The notes beneath the pieces are model-generated. The model did no database searches. It was not told where the DNA came from and worked only from the letters and a program-made list of their open reading frames with translations. Shown piece by piece: positions 53,044 through 60,986 of a DNA stretch of 64,000 bases. The stretch's first letter is position 1; the number at the start of each line of letters is the position of its first letter. Made by a program: the position numbers and the translations under genes. The DNA is from Mycobacterium mantenii (lineage in GTDB: Bacteria > Actinomycetota > Actinomycetes > Mycobacteriales > Mycobacteriaceae): positions 1,178,001 through 1,242,000 of the forward strand of contig NZ_AP022590.1 in NCBI RefSeq assembly GCF_010731775.1, read 5' to 3'.

Positions 53044-54297
53044 GTGTTTGACTTCGCGGCGTTACCGCCCGAAATCAATTCCGGTCGCATGTATGCGGGT
53101 CCGGGGTCGGGGCCGATGATGGCCGCGGCCGCCGCATGGGATGAGCTTGCGGCGGAATTGGGTGTAGCGGCCAGCGGCTACAACTCGGTGGTTACCGAGC
53201 TGACCAGCGGGCCGTGGGTGGGGCCGGCATCGATGTCGATGGTCTCGGCGATCACCCCATTCGTGAGCTGGCTCAGTGCGGTGGGGGCGCAGGCCGAGGA
53301 GACGGCCAGTCAGGGCCGGGCGGCTGCGGCGGCGTTTGAGGCGGCGTTTGCGATGACGGTGCCGCCGCCGGTGATCGCGGCCAATCGAGTCTTGCTGGCG
53401 AACCTGATTGCGACGAATTTCTTTGGGCAGAACACTCCGGCGATCGCGGCGACCGAGGCGCAGTACATGGAAATGTGGGCCCAGGACGCCGGTGCTATGT
53501 ACGGTTACGCGGCGTCGTCGGCGGCCGCCTCGACGTTGAGCCCGTTCGTCACGCCACCAAACACGACTACGCCGGAGGCGGGTGCCGACCAGGCGGCCGC
53601 GGTGAGCCAGGCCCTAGCCCAGCCGGCGGGCAACACCGCACAAACCACGGCCAACGCGACTTCGCAAATGGCGACGCTGAACGCATCTTCAGCGATCCAG
53701 CCCGCGGCGGTAACGACAACCTCGCAGCCCGGGCCGTTCACCTGGCTCACGAGTGCGATCCAGAACTTCATGCAGTCGGGTTTGCCGACCCCGACGAACA
53801 ACTACCTGGGGCTGAACGCCACCTTCTACACGACGATCTTCAAGCAAACCTCCGGTCTTGCGTATTTCTCGAATGGTATTCCCGCCTTTTGGGCGCAGCT
53901 GGCCCAGCAGTTGGTCTTCGGTCCCGGTGGTAGTACGGCCGGTGCCAGTGGTGCGTGGTATCCCACTCCGCAGTTCGCGAGTTTGGGTTTGGGCAACTTG
54001 GGTGGTGTGGGCCACGTGGGCGCGGTCTCGGCCGGGGCGGGGCAGGCCGCCCGGGTCGGGATGCTCTCGGTCCCGCAGCATTGGGGGACGTTGACCTCGG
54101 CGGTCAGTCCGGCGGCGTTGTCGGAGGAGGCCACCCCGGTTCAAGCCGCAGCGACCGGCGGGGCGAATTCGCCTGCCAATGGTCTTCTGCGCGGCATGCC
54201 GGTCGGATCGGTCGGGCGCCGCGGCGCGGCGGCCGGCTACGTCAACAAATACGGCTTCCGCTACAGCGTGCTGACTCGCCCACCGTCGGCCGGATGA
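53044..54297 (+). CDS. PPE25: PPE family protein, PPE-SVP type (PPE25 position)
   Basis: A 417-aa PPE protein exported by ESX-5. The N-terminal PPE helix bundle begins [24 protein letters not shown] and contains the WxG-type PWVGPAS. The C-terminal part has the SVP motif GMLSVPQHW that defines the PPE-SVP subgroup, and ends in the [16 protein letters not shown] module. GTG 53044 follows GAGGAGG. It is closely related to the PPE gene at 56355. PE/PPE dimers are recognised by EspG5 for export; the function outside the cell is unknown. Confidence 0.93.
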   Translation: MFDFAALPPEINSGRMYAGPGSGPMMAAAAAWDELAAELGVAASGYNSVVTELTSGPWVGPASMSMVSAITPFVSWLSAVGAQAEETASQGRAAAAAFEAAFAMTVPPPVIAANRVLLANLIATNFFGQNTPAIAATEAQYMEMWAQDAGAMYGYAASSAAASTLSPFVTPPNTTTPEAGADQAAAVSQALAQPAGNTAQTTANATSQMATLNASSAIQPAAVTTTSQPGPFTWLTSAIQNFMQSGLPTPTNNYLGLNATFYTTIFKQTSGLAYFSNGIPAFWAQLAQQLVFGPGGSTAGASGAWYPTPQFASLGLGNLGGVGHVGAVSAGAGQAARVGMLSVPQHWGTLTSAVSPAALSEEATPVQAAATGGANSPANGLLRGMPVGSVGRRGAAAGYVNKYGFRYSVLTRPPSAG

Positions 54298-54366
54298 CGG
54301 AAGCCAGATGAATGCCATGAGCCGCAACGCAAGTCTCGCCGGGCCCGACGGAAGGAAAGAATCTAG

Positions 54367-54666
54367 ATGTCTTTTGTGACCACGCAGCCCGAGGCGCTCG
54401 CCGCCGCAGCGGGCAATCTGCAAACCATCGGCTCAACGCTGAGCGCTCAGAACGCCGCGGCGGCGGCCCCAACGACAGGGGTGGTGCCGGCCGCTGCCGA
54501 CGAGGTGTCGGCACTGACGGCGGCGCAGTTCGCTGCGCACGCACAGACGTACCAGGCCGTCAGCGCTCAGGCTGCGGCGATCCACGAAATGTTTGTCAAC
54601 ACCCTGAGCACCAGCTCCGGGTCGTACGCGGTGACTGAGGCGGCCAACGCGGCCGCGACTGGTTAA
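54367..54666 (+). CDS. PE18: PE family protein (PE18 position)
   Basis: A 99-aa protein that is one PE domain: two helices with the PE signature (TTQPEAL, residues 5-11) and the export motif YxxxE as YAVTE near the C-terminus. It differs from the second PE gene (59638) at only a handful of residues. It pairs with a PPE protein and is escorted to ESX-5 by EspG5. It lies 69 bases after one PPE gene and 10 bases before the next. Confidence 0.95.
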   Translation: MSFVTTQPEALAAAAGNLQTIGSTLSAQNAAAAAPTTGVVPAAADEVSALTAAQFAAHAQTYQAVSAQAAAIHEMFVNTLSTSSGSYAVTEAANAAATG

Positions 54667-54676
54667 GGAGTCAATG

Positions 54677-55897
54677 ATGTTGGATTACGGAGCGTTTCCC
54701 CCGGAGTTCAATTCGGCGCGGATTTATTCTGGTCCGGGGTCGGGGTCCTTGATGGCCGCGGCGTCGGCGTGGAGCGCGCTGGCGGCCGAGCTCAATTCGG
54801 CGGCGCTGAGTTATGAGCAGGTGGTCACCGCGCTGAGCAGCGAGGATTGGACCGGCACGGCGTCGGCGACGATGGCCCAGGCGGTGGCGCCTTACATCAC
54901 CTGGATGACCACCACGGCCGCGCAGGCCGAGGAGGCGGCCACCCAGGCGCGTGCAGCCGCCGCGGCCTACGAGACCGCGCTGGCCTCATCGGTGCCGCCC
55001 CCACTGATTGCGGCCAACCGGATGCAATCGCAGCAGCTGCAGGCCACGAACGTGTTGGGCCAGAACACGCCGCTGATCGCGCAGCTGGAGGCGCAATACG
55101 GCCAGATGTGGGCCCAGGACGCCGGCGCGATGTACAGCTACGCCGGCCAGTCCGCGACGGCGTCGAACGTGACGCCGTTCCAGAAGGCACCGGAGACGAC
55201 CAACCCGACGGGTCAGGCCACCCAAGCCGCGGCGGTCACCAACGCGACGACCAACTCGACGGCGACCAACACGACCAAGGCGTTGCAGTCGTTGGCGCAG
55301 CCGGCGACGAGTTCGACGGTCAAGGCCGCGGCGACAACCACGACCCAGGCGACGCAGGCCACCGACCCGCTGTCCGAGATCTGGTTCCTGTTGACCGGCC
55401 AGACCACCCTGCCCACCAACCTGGGCACGGCGGTCAACGGCTACAACCCATTCTCCAGCCTCTTCTACAACACCGAGGGTTTGCCGTACTTCAGCACCGG
55501 TATGGCCAACACCTTCACCCAGATCGCCAAGTCGACCGGGCTGCTTACCGGGCCGGCCCCGGCCGTGGCCAAGGCGTTGCCCGGTTTGGGTGGTTTGGGT
55601 GGCATGTTGGGTGGCGGTGCGGCGGCCGCGCATCCGGTGGCGGCGCTGGGCAGTGCGGCCTCGGTGGGCGGCAAGTTGTCGGTGCCGGTGGCCTGGTCGG
55701 GGGCGCCGGCCGCGCCGGCGCTGGGTCACGCGATCCCGGTCAGCAGCATCAGCGCTGCCCCGGAGGCCGCGGGCGGACCCGGGAACCTGCTCGGCGGCAT
55801 GCCGCTGGCGGGTGCCGGTGCCGGCGGGCACGGAGTGGTCGGTCCCAAGTACGGATTCCGGCCCACCGTCATGGCCCGACCGCCCTTCGCGGGATAG
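54677..55897 (+). CDS. PPE26: PPE family protein, PPE-SVP type (PPE26-like)
   Basis: A 406-aa PPE protein. The N-terminus LDYGAFPPEFNSARIYSGPGSGSL and WTGTAS form the PPE bundle, the SVP motif is GKLSVPVAW, and the end PKYGFRPTVMARPPFAG is the PPE26/27-type tail. A Thr/Asn/Gln-rich stretch (about residues 175-225) links the two parts. ATG 54677 is used because AAGGAG is better spaced for it than for ATG 54674 and because it aligns with the start of its copy at 57938. It shares long identical DNA tracts with that copy. Confidence 0.94.
   Translation: MLDYGAFPPEFNSARIYSGPGSGSLMAAASAWSALAAELNSAALSYEQVVTALSSEDWTGTASATMAQAVAPYITWMTTTAAQAEEAATQARAAAAAYETALASSVPPPLIAANRMQSQQLQATNVLGQNTPLIAQLEAQYGQMWAQDAGAMYSYAGQSATASNVTPFQKAPETTNPTGQATQAAAVTNATTNSTATNTTKALQSLAQPATSSTVKAAATTTTQATQATDPLSEIWFLLTGQTTLPTNLGTAVNGYNPFSSLFYNTEGLPYFSTGMANTFTQIAKSTGLLTGPAPAVAKALPGLGGLGGMLGGGAAAAHPVAALGSAASVGGKLSVPVAWSGAPAAPALGHAIPVSSISAAPEAAGGPGNLLGGMPLAGAGAGGHGVVGPKYGFRPTVMARPPFAG
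55137..55422 (+). repeat. Identical 286-bp tract, copy 1 (partner 58398-58683)
   Basis: Base-for-base identical to 58398-58683 in the second PPE26-like gene, at a constant offset of 3261. It covers the Thr-rich linker. Flanking codons differ, as expected after gene conversion or a recent recombination. Confidence 0.9.
55567..55881 (+). repeat. Identical 315-bp tract, copy 1 (partner 58828-59142)
   Basis: Base-for-base identical to 58828-59142, at the same offset of 3261, covering the C-terminal Gly/Ala-rich part and SVP motif. It is separated from the other identical tract by about 145 bases that do differ. Confidence 0.9.
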
Positions 55898-56354
55898 TCC
55901 CGAGCCGGCCACGCACCGGCGCGAGCCACAACGCGCCCTGCCCCGAACATCGGCGGCAGGGCGCGTTTTCGCGTGCATCGGGGGCTGGCGCAGCGAACCT
56001 CGCGGCGGCTTTATCTGCGCCCGGATTTTATCCCGCGCTGGTGTTTTCGGCTTGATGCAGCCGCCCCGAAACGGTCCGCCGTGTGGGGGCCGTGAGCCGG
56101 TGATGCATGACGCTGCCGGGATGTTCTTGCAGGTAATGACGGCGACGGTGAGACGCGTCCGGTGACGCCTCGATTCTGCTGCCACACCGGAACAGCGCAA
56201 GCGAACCGTCGGCGCCGCAGCGGTCGCTCAATCGCGAAGCGGCGAGGGGCCGGAGTGGCCCTTTAGCCTCCGAGGCAAGCAATTTCTGATGGTCAATCAC
56301 TCAGAGGTCACTCGCGAGGGGATACATGTCGTTCGAGCCGGGTGCTTCGTAGCC
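55898..56354 (+). promoter_or_regulatory. Intergenic region between PPE26-like and the duplicated PPE gene
   Basis: 457 bases without a supported gene, after a PPE stop and before the PPE start at 56355. It holds one copy of the 25-nt element (56010-56034). The PE gene found at the equivalent place after the first PPE25-like gene has no counterpart after the second. Confidence 0.45.
56010..56034 (+). repeat. 25-nt intergenic element, copy 1
   Basis: Starts TTTATC, ends GGATTTTATCCC, and matches 57636-57660 at 23 of 25 positions while the flanks are unrelated. It contains the dyad GGAT-TTT-ATCC. Each copy is about 300-345 bases upstream of a PPE start. Confidence 0.6.
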
Positions 56355-57605
56355 ATGGACTTCGGGGCATTACCGCCGGAGATCAATTCCGGTCGCATGT
56401 ATGCGGGTCCGGGGTCGGGGCCGATGATGGCCGCGGCCGCCGCATGGGATGAGATTGCGGCGGAAGTGGGTGTGGCGGCCAACGGCTACAACTCGGTGGT
56501 TACCGAGCTGACCAGCGCCCCCTGGGTGGGTCCGGCCGCGGCGTCGATGCTGTCGGCGGTCGCGCCGTACGTGAGCTGGCTGAGTGTTCTGGCCGCGCAG
56601 GCCGAGGAGACCGCGGGCCAGGGGCGGGCGGCCGCGGCGGCGTTCGAGGCGGCGTTTGCGATGACCGTGCCGCCGCCGGTGATCGCGGCCAATCGAGTAC
56701 TGCTGGCGAACCTGGTGGCGACGAATTTCTTCGGGCAGAACACTGCGGCGATCGCGGCGACCGAGGCGCAGTACATGGAGATGTGGGCCCAGGACGCCGC
56801 CGCGATGTACGGCTATGCCGGCGCATCGGCGTCGGCCGCGCAGCTGGCCCCGTTCACGTCACCGCCCAACACGACCACCCCGGAGGCGGGCTCGGACCAG
56901 GCCGCCGCGGTCGCCCAGGCCGTCGCCCAGCCGGCGGGCAGCACCGCGCAGAGCACTTCCCAGCTGGTGACGCCACAAGCGTTGTCGGCCACCACAACTC
57001 AAGCGCTGACACAAGCCTCGACGACCGCGTCGCAGCCGGGACCGTTCACCTGGCTCACGAGTGCGATCCAGAACTTCATGCAGTCGGGTTTGCCGACCCC
57101 GACGAACAACTACCTGGGGCTGAATCCCAGCTTCTACACCGTGCTACTCAAACAGACCACAGGCCTTGGCTACTTCTCGAACGGCATAACGAGCTTCTGG
57201 TCGTCGATCGCCCAGCAGTTGATCTCTGGCCCCGGTGGTAGCACGGCCGGCGCCGGTGGTGCCTGGTACCCGACTCCGCAGTTCGCGAGCCTGGGTCTGG
57301 GCAACCTGGGCGGTGTGGGCCACGTGAGTGCGGTTACCGCGGGTGCCGGGCAGGCCGCCCGGGTCGGGATGCTCTCGGTTCCGCAGCATTGGGCCACCCT
57401 GACCTCGGCGGTGAGCCCGGCGACGCTTTCCGAGGAGGCCACTCCGATCCAGGCCGCGGCGACCGGCGGCGCGAATTCGCCTGCCAATGGTCTGCTGCGC
57501 GGCATGCCGGTCGGGTCGGTCGGGCGCCGCGGTGCCGCCGCCGGCTACGTCAACAAATACGGTTTTCGCTACAGCGTGCTGACACGCCCGCCGTCGGCCG
57601 GATAA
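56355..57605 (+). CDS. PPE family protein, PPE-SVP type (second PPE25-like copy)
   Basis: A 416-aa PPE protein, paralogous to the one at 53044. It starts [20 protein letters not shown], has PWVGPAA as the WxG-type motif, the SVP motif GMLSVPQHW, and the same [16 protein letters not shown] end. ATG 56355 is chosen by alignment to the paralogue; no good Shine-Dalgarno is visible, and the frame is open upstream to 56289. It occupies the place of PPE27 in the M. tuberculosis order but looks like a duplicate of the PPE25-position gene. Confidence 0.9.
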   Translation: MDFGALPPEINSGRMYAGPGSGPMMAAAAAWDEIAAEVGVAANGYNSVVTELTSAPWVGPAAASMLSAVAPYVSWLSVLAAQAEETAGQGRAAAAAFEAAFAMTVPPPVIAANRVLLANLVATNFFGQNTAAIAATEAQYMEMWAQDAAAMYGYAGASASAAQLAPFTSPPNTTTPEAGSDQAAAVAQAVAQPAGSTAQSTSQLVTPQALSATTTQALTQASTTASQPGPFTWLTSAIQNFMQSGLPTPTNNYLGLNPSFYTVLLKQTTGLGYFSNGITSFWSSIAQQLISGPGGSTAGAGGAWYPTPQFASLGLGNLGGVGHVSAVTAGAGQAARVGMLSVPQHWATLTSAVSPATLSEEATPIQAAATGGANSPANGLLRGMPVGSVGRRGAAAGYVNKYGFRYSVLTRPPSAG

Positions 57606-57937
57606 GCGGCGGAATCGGGCATGTACTCCCTCACCTTTATCCGCGGCCGGATTTTATCCCCGGCTTCCACACACGTGCGCCGGGCTGCGCCGGCATCGCA
57701 CCGCGGGGCGTCCGGTCGACAGGTACCCTCACGCGGCGATTCCCGCAGCTCACACCGGCTTTCGGGGCCGGAGTTCGGGCGGTCGGCGGGCGCCGAGCGC
57801 CGGGCCCCGGCATCCGGCGCAAAGGCGCGCCAAAGACCAGCCACGTCACTGACCGGCGCAGCGGTGGTCACCAGCGGATTAACGTTTTTCACTACTCGGC
57901 GCATCGATTCGATCGGCACAGGTTAAGGGGCATATTC
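57606..57937 (+). promoter_or_regulatory. Intergenic region before the second PPE26-like gene
   Basis: 332 bases with no supported gene. It carries the second copy of the 25-nt element (57636-57660), starting 30 bases after the PPE stop. AAGGGG lies before GTG 57938. Confidence 0.45.
57636..57660 (+). repeat. 25-nt intergenic element, copy 2
   Basis: Matches 56010-56034 with two substitutions and includes the same GGAT-TTT-ATCC dyad. It is probably a retained regulatory or leader element of the duplicated PPE unit. Confidence 0.6.
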
Positions 57938-59158
57938 GTGGTGGATTATGGGGCGTTCCCACCGGAGTTCAATTCGGCGCGGATCTACTCGGGTCCGGGG
58001 TCGGGTTCGTTCATGGCTGCGGCGTCGGCGTGGAGCGCGCTGGCGGCCGAGCTCAACTCGGCCGCGCTGAGCTATGACAACGTGATCACCTCGCTGAACA
58101 GCGAGGAGTGGCTGGGGACGGCGTCCACGGCCATGGTGCAGGCTGCCCAACCGTATGTGGCCTGGCTGACCACGACGGCCGCGCAGGCCGAGGAGGCGGC
58201 CACCCAGGCGCGTGCGGCCGCCGCGGCGTACGAGACGGCGCTGGCCTCATCGGTGCCGCCCCCACTGATTGCGGCCAACCGGATGCAATCGCAGCAGCTG
58301 CAGGCCACGAACGTGTTGGGCCAGAACACGCCGCTGATCGCGCAGCTGGAGACCCAGTACGGCGAGTACTGGGCCCAGGATGCCGGTGCGATGTACGGCT
58401 ACGCCGGCCAGTCCGCGACGGCGTCGAACGTGACGCCGTTCCAGAAGGCACCGGAGACGACCAACCCGACGGGTCAGGCCACCCAAGCCGCGGCGGTCAC
58501 CAACGCGACGACCAACTCGACGGCGACCAACACGACCAAGGCGTTGCAGTCGTTGGCGCAGCCGGCGACGAGTTCGACGGTCAAGGCCGCGGCGACAACC
58601 ACGACCCAGGCGACGCAGGCCACCGACCCGCTGTCCGAGATCTGGTTCCTGTTGACCGGCCAGACCACCCTGCCCACCAACCTCGGAACGCTCGTCAACG
58701 GCTACAGCCCGTTTGCGGGTTTGTTCTATAACACCGAGGGTTTGCCGTACTTCAGTACCGGTATGGCCAACACCTTCACGCAGATCGCCAAATCGGTCGG
58801 TGCCATCGGTGGTGCGGCTCCGGCGGCGGCCAAGGCGTTGCCCGGTTTGGGTGGTTTGGGTGGCATGTTGGGTGGCGGTGCGGCGGCCGCGCATCCGGTG
58901 GCGGCGCTGGGCAGTGCGGCCTCGGTGGGCGGCAAGTTGTCGGTGCCGGTGGCCTGGTCGGGGGCGCCGGCCGCGCCGGCGCTGGGTCACGCGATCCCGG
59001 TCAGCAGCATCAGCGCTGCCCCGGAGGCCGCGGGCGGACCCGGGAACCTGCTCGGCGGCATGCCGCTGGCGGGTGCCGGTGCCGGCGGGCACGGAGTGGT
59101 CGGTCCCAAGTACGGATTCCGGCCCACCGTCATGGCCCGACCACCGTTTGCCGGCTGA
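57938..59158 (+). CDS. PPE family protein, PPE-SVP type (second PPE26-like copy)
   Basis: A 406-aa PPE protein, the same length as the gene at 54677 with no net indel. It begins VDYGAFPPEFNSARIYSGPGSGSF, has WLGTAS, GKLSVPVAW and the PKYGFRPTVMARPPFAG tail. The N-terminal third differs from its paralogue at many residues, while the linker and C-terminus are identical at DNA level. GTG 57938 is chosen by alignment and AAGGGG spacing; the large open frame upstream is not coding. Confidence 0.92.
   Translation: MVDYGAFPPEFNSARIYSGPGSGSFMAAASAWSALAAELNSAALSYDNVITSLNSEEWLGTASTAMVQAAQPYVAWLTTTAAQAEEAATQARAAAAAYETALASSVPPPLIAANRMQSQQLQATNVLGQNTPLIAQLETQYGEYWAQDAGAMYGYAGQSATASNVTPFQKAPETTNPTGQATQAAAVTNATTNSTATNTTKALQSLAQPATSSTVKAAATTTTQATQATDPLSEIWFLLTGQTTLPTNLGTLVNGYSPFAGLFYNTEGLPYFSTGMANTFTQIAKSVGAIGGAAPAAAKALPGLGGLGGMLGGGAAAAHPVAALGSAASVGGKLSVPVAWSGAPAAPALGHAIPVSSISAAPEAAGGPGNLLGGMPLAGAGAGGHGVVGPKYGFRPTVMARPPFAG
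58398..58683 (+). repeat. Identical 286-bp tract, copy 2
   Basis: Partner of 55137-55422, with no mismatch seen over the whole length. Confidence 0.9.
58828..59142 (+). repeat. Identical 315-bp tract, copy 2
   Basis: Partner of 55567-55881, with no mismatch seen over the whole length. Confidence 0.9.
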
Positions 59159-59312
59159 GCACCGCACCCCGTGCGGATCGGCGTCCCGGATGGTCGCGCG
59201 GCAGTCAGCGTTCGCAGCATGACGCGCCTTGAGTGTCACGATCGCTTCCGGTAGCTGCGTTCGGCAGCCACCGGGGCAATCAGACCGCTGAAATGGGCGA
59301 AAGGAGGTCTAG

Positions 59313-59324
59313 ATGGCTCGTTAG
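59313..59324 (+). other. Three-codon ORF with ideal Shine-Dalgarno
   Basis: ATG GCT CGT TAG follows AAAGGAGGT with 4-5 bases between, a better ribosome site than most genes in the window have. It encodes only Met-Ala-Arg. It may be a leader that parks or loads ribosomes 313 bases before the PE start, or the relic of a truncated gene. Confidence 0.4.
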
Positions 59325-59460
59325 CGGGGACGGTCGTGGCATTGGCCCGTCGCGACGGGTTAATCGACGACCAGATTTTTATGCCGGCCAGCGTAGCCAC
59401 AGCCCTCCGGGTGAAAATTACCAGCAACTTTTTCGACCGGGGGCTGGTACCGTTTGCTAT

Positions 59461-59485
59461 GACCGCTCCCCGAGGGGCAGCGGTC
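59461..59485 (+). other. Stem-loop in the PE19 leader
   Basis: Seven perfect outer base pairs (GACCGCT with AGCGGTC), one C-C mismatch, three more G-C pairs and a GAG loop. No U-tract follows. It could be an attenuator, an mRNA-stability hairpin or a protein-binding site, 153 bases before the PE start. Confidence 0.5.
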
Positions 59486-59637
59486 GAGGTCAGACGCTGT
59501 TACTGTGTCGTTACCAAAAATGAATTCGGCGTACCGCCAAGTGAACAATTGCAAACACCGGGCTTCCGCACCGACTCCGGGGGCCGCTGTCATCTAGTCT
59601 CGCAGAGTCGGGGGATTGAACCAGGAGGGAATAGATT

Positions 59638-59937
59638 ATGTCGTTCGTGACCACACAGCCGGAGGCTTTGGCCGCGGCGGCCGGGAACCTGCAGGCCATC
59701 GGGTCGACCTTGAGCGCCCAGAACGCTGCCGCTGCAGCCCCAACGACGGGGGTGGTACCCGCCGCAGCCGACGAGGTGTCGGCGTTGACCGCGGCTCAGT
59801 TCGCCGCACACGCGCAGATGTACCAAGCGGTGAGCGCCCAGGCCGCCGCGATCCACGAAATGTTCGTGAACACACTTTCGACCAGCTCCGGTTCCTACGC
59901 AGCAACCGAAGCGGCCAACGCAGCCGCCGCCCTCTGA
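59638..59937 (+). CDS. PE19: PE family protein (PE19 position)
   Basis: A 99-aa PE-domain protein nearly identical to the PE at 54367, with the TTQPEAL signature and export motif YAATE. Many synonymous changes separate the two genes, so they are older copies than the PPE tracts suggest. ATG 59638 follows AGGAGGG. In M. tuberculosis this position is PE19, next to esxM and esxN. It should pair with a PPE partner and be bound by EspG5. Confidence 0.95.
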   Translation: MSFVTTQPEALAAAAGNLQAIGSTLSAQNAAAAAPTTGVVPAAADEVSALTAAQFAAHAQMYQAVSAQAAAIHEMFVNTLSTSSGSYAATEAANAAAAL

Positions 59938-60255
59938 TCGGACTGGCGGTTCGGGGGCTTGGGACAGATCGTCACCGACGTGGGTTCCAACGTAACTGCT
60001 CAACCGGGGACGATCGCCGGGCCGCAAAGCCGGGCCGGCAGACCGTCTCGCAACGCAACACGCACTCCGTCAACTCAAACGCCGCGGTTCGGGTTTGACG
60101 TCCGTCTCACCGTGACAGCACCCGGTGGCCGCCGGCTGACGGAAAGGGGGGGTCATTTCTATTCACTCGGCTCGGCGGTTGCGTAACGCGTAAACGATCC
60201 GGCCACCGTCTCTACAACATCACCCAGTAACCACGTAATAAGGAGAACAGCCGAC
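59938..60255 (+). promoter_or_regulatory. Intergenic region between PE19 and esxM
   Basis: 318 bases with no supported gene. The sequence just before esxM carries AAGGAGAA as ribosome site. No clear promoter or hairpin stands out, so esxM may be transcribed from the PE19 leader or from an unrecognised promoter here. Confidence 0.4.
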
Positions 60256-60552
60256 ATGGCAACACGTTTCATGACCGACCCGCACGAGATGCGGGCGATG
60301 GCGGGCCGCTTCGAGGTGCATGCCCAGACCGTCGAGGACGAGGCTCGCAAGATGTGGGCGTCGTCGATGAACATCGCCGGCTCGGGCTGGAGCGGTCAGG
60401 CCCAGGCCACCTCGTACGACACCATGGGTCAGGTCAACCAGGCCTTCCGCAACATCGTCAACATGCTCCACGGAGTGCGCGACGGACTGATTCGCGACGC
60501 GAACAACTACGAGCAGCAAGAGCAGGCCTCGCAGCAAATCCTCGGCAGCTAG
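60256..60552 (+). CDS. esxM: ESAT-6-like protein EsxM (WXG100 family)
   Basis: A 98-aa WXG100 protein, the CFP-10-like partner of EsxN. It forms a helical hairpin around WSG (SGWSGQAQ) and ends with the export signal YxxxE as YEQQE. It belongs to the Mtb9.9/QILSS-type family of ESX-5 substrates. AAGGAG precedes ATG 60256. esxN follows 51 bases later with its own AGGAG. Confidence 0.97.
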   Translation: MATRFMTDPHEMRAMAGRFEVHAQTVEDEARKMWASSMNIAGSGWSGQAQATSYDTMGQVNQAFRNIVNMLHGVRDGLIRDANNYEQQEQASQQILGS

Positions 60553-60603
60553 CGCCAGCAAACGCTGCTGCGTAAAATTTCAAGACATTAGGAGAACACC
60601 GTT

Positions 60604-60888
60604 ATGAGCATTAACTACCAGTTCGGCGATGTAGACGCCCACGGTGCGTTGATCCGCGCCCAGGCCGCGTCCTTGGAAGCTGAGCACCAGGCCATCGTTC
60701 GCGATGTGCTTGCTGCCGGCGACTTCTGGGGCGGTGCGGGTTCGGTGGCCTGCCAGGAGTTCATCACCCAGTTGGGTCGCAACTTCCAGGTCATCTACGA
60801 GCAGGCCAACTCCCACGGACAGAAGGTGCAGTCCGCGGGCAGCAACATGGCCAGCACTGACAGCGCCGTCGGGTCCAGCTGGGCCTAA
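60604..60888 (+). CDS. esxN: ESAT-6-like protein EsxN (WXG100 family)
   Basis: A 94-aa WXG100 protein, the ESAT-6-like partner of EsxM, with the turn motif WGG (DFWGGAGS). It resembles the Mtb9.9 family antigens of M. tuberculosis and is exported by ESX-5 as a heterodimer with EsxM. The C-terminus (GSSWA) is typical. A very strong hairpin follows 15 bases after the stop, which should limit read-through into espG5. Confidence 0.97.
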   Translation: MSINYQFGDVDAHGALIRAQAASLEAEHQAIVRDVLAAGDFWGGAGSVACQEFITQLGRNFQVIYEQANSHGQKVQSAGSNMASTDSAVGSSWA

Positions 60889-60903
60889 CCCGCAACTTCA
60901 GGC

Positions 60904-60936
60904 GCGGCAGCACACCACCCGTCGGTGTGCTGCCGC
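60904..60936 (+). terminator. Very strong hairpin after esxN
   Basis: A perfect 13-bp stem (GCGGCAGCACACC with its complement) and a 7-nt loop, extendable by one more C-G pair at 60903/60937. It has no U-tract. It is the strongest inverted repeat noticed in the window and lies between esxN and espG5, so it is a terminator or a 3'-end stabiliser of the esxMN message. Confidence 0.8.
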
Positions 60937-60986
60937 GTCCTGCGGTTTCCGCGCAGTTTGGTAAATAGAGACCAATTGAGGAACTG

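Larger units (their letters stand above)
59159..59637 (+). promoter_or_regulatory. Leader region of the PE19-esxM-esxN unit
   Basis: 479 bases with no ordinary gene. It contains a three-codon ORF behind a perfect Shine-Dalgarno (59313-59324), a TATGAC -10-like hexamer near 59457, a strong stem-loop (59461-59485) and the AGGAGGG ribosome site of the PE gene. The length and content suggest a long regulated 5' leader. Confidence 0.5.

Noticed and set aside
59336..59650. A 104-codon frame spanning the PE19 leader
   Set aside because: It overlaps the stem-loop and the PE start, lacks a ribosome site and has no recognisable family.
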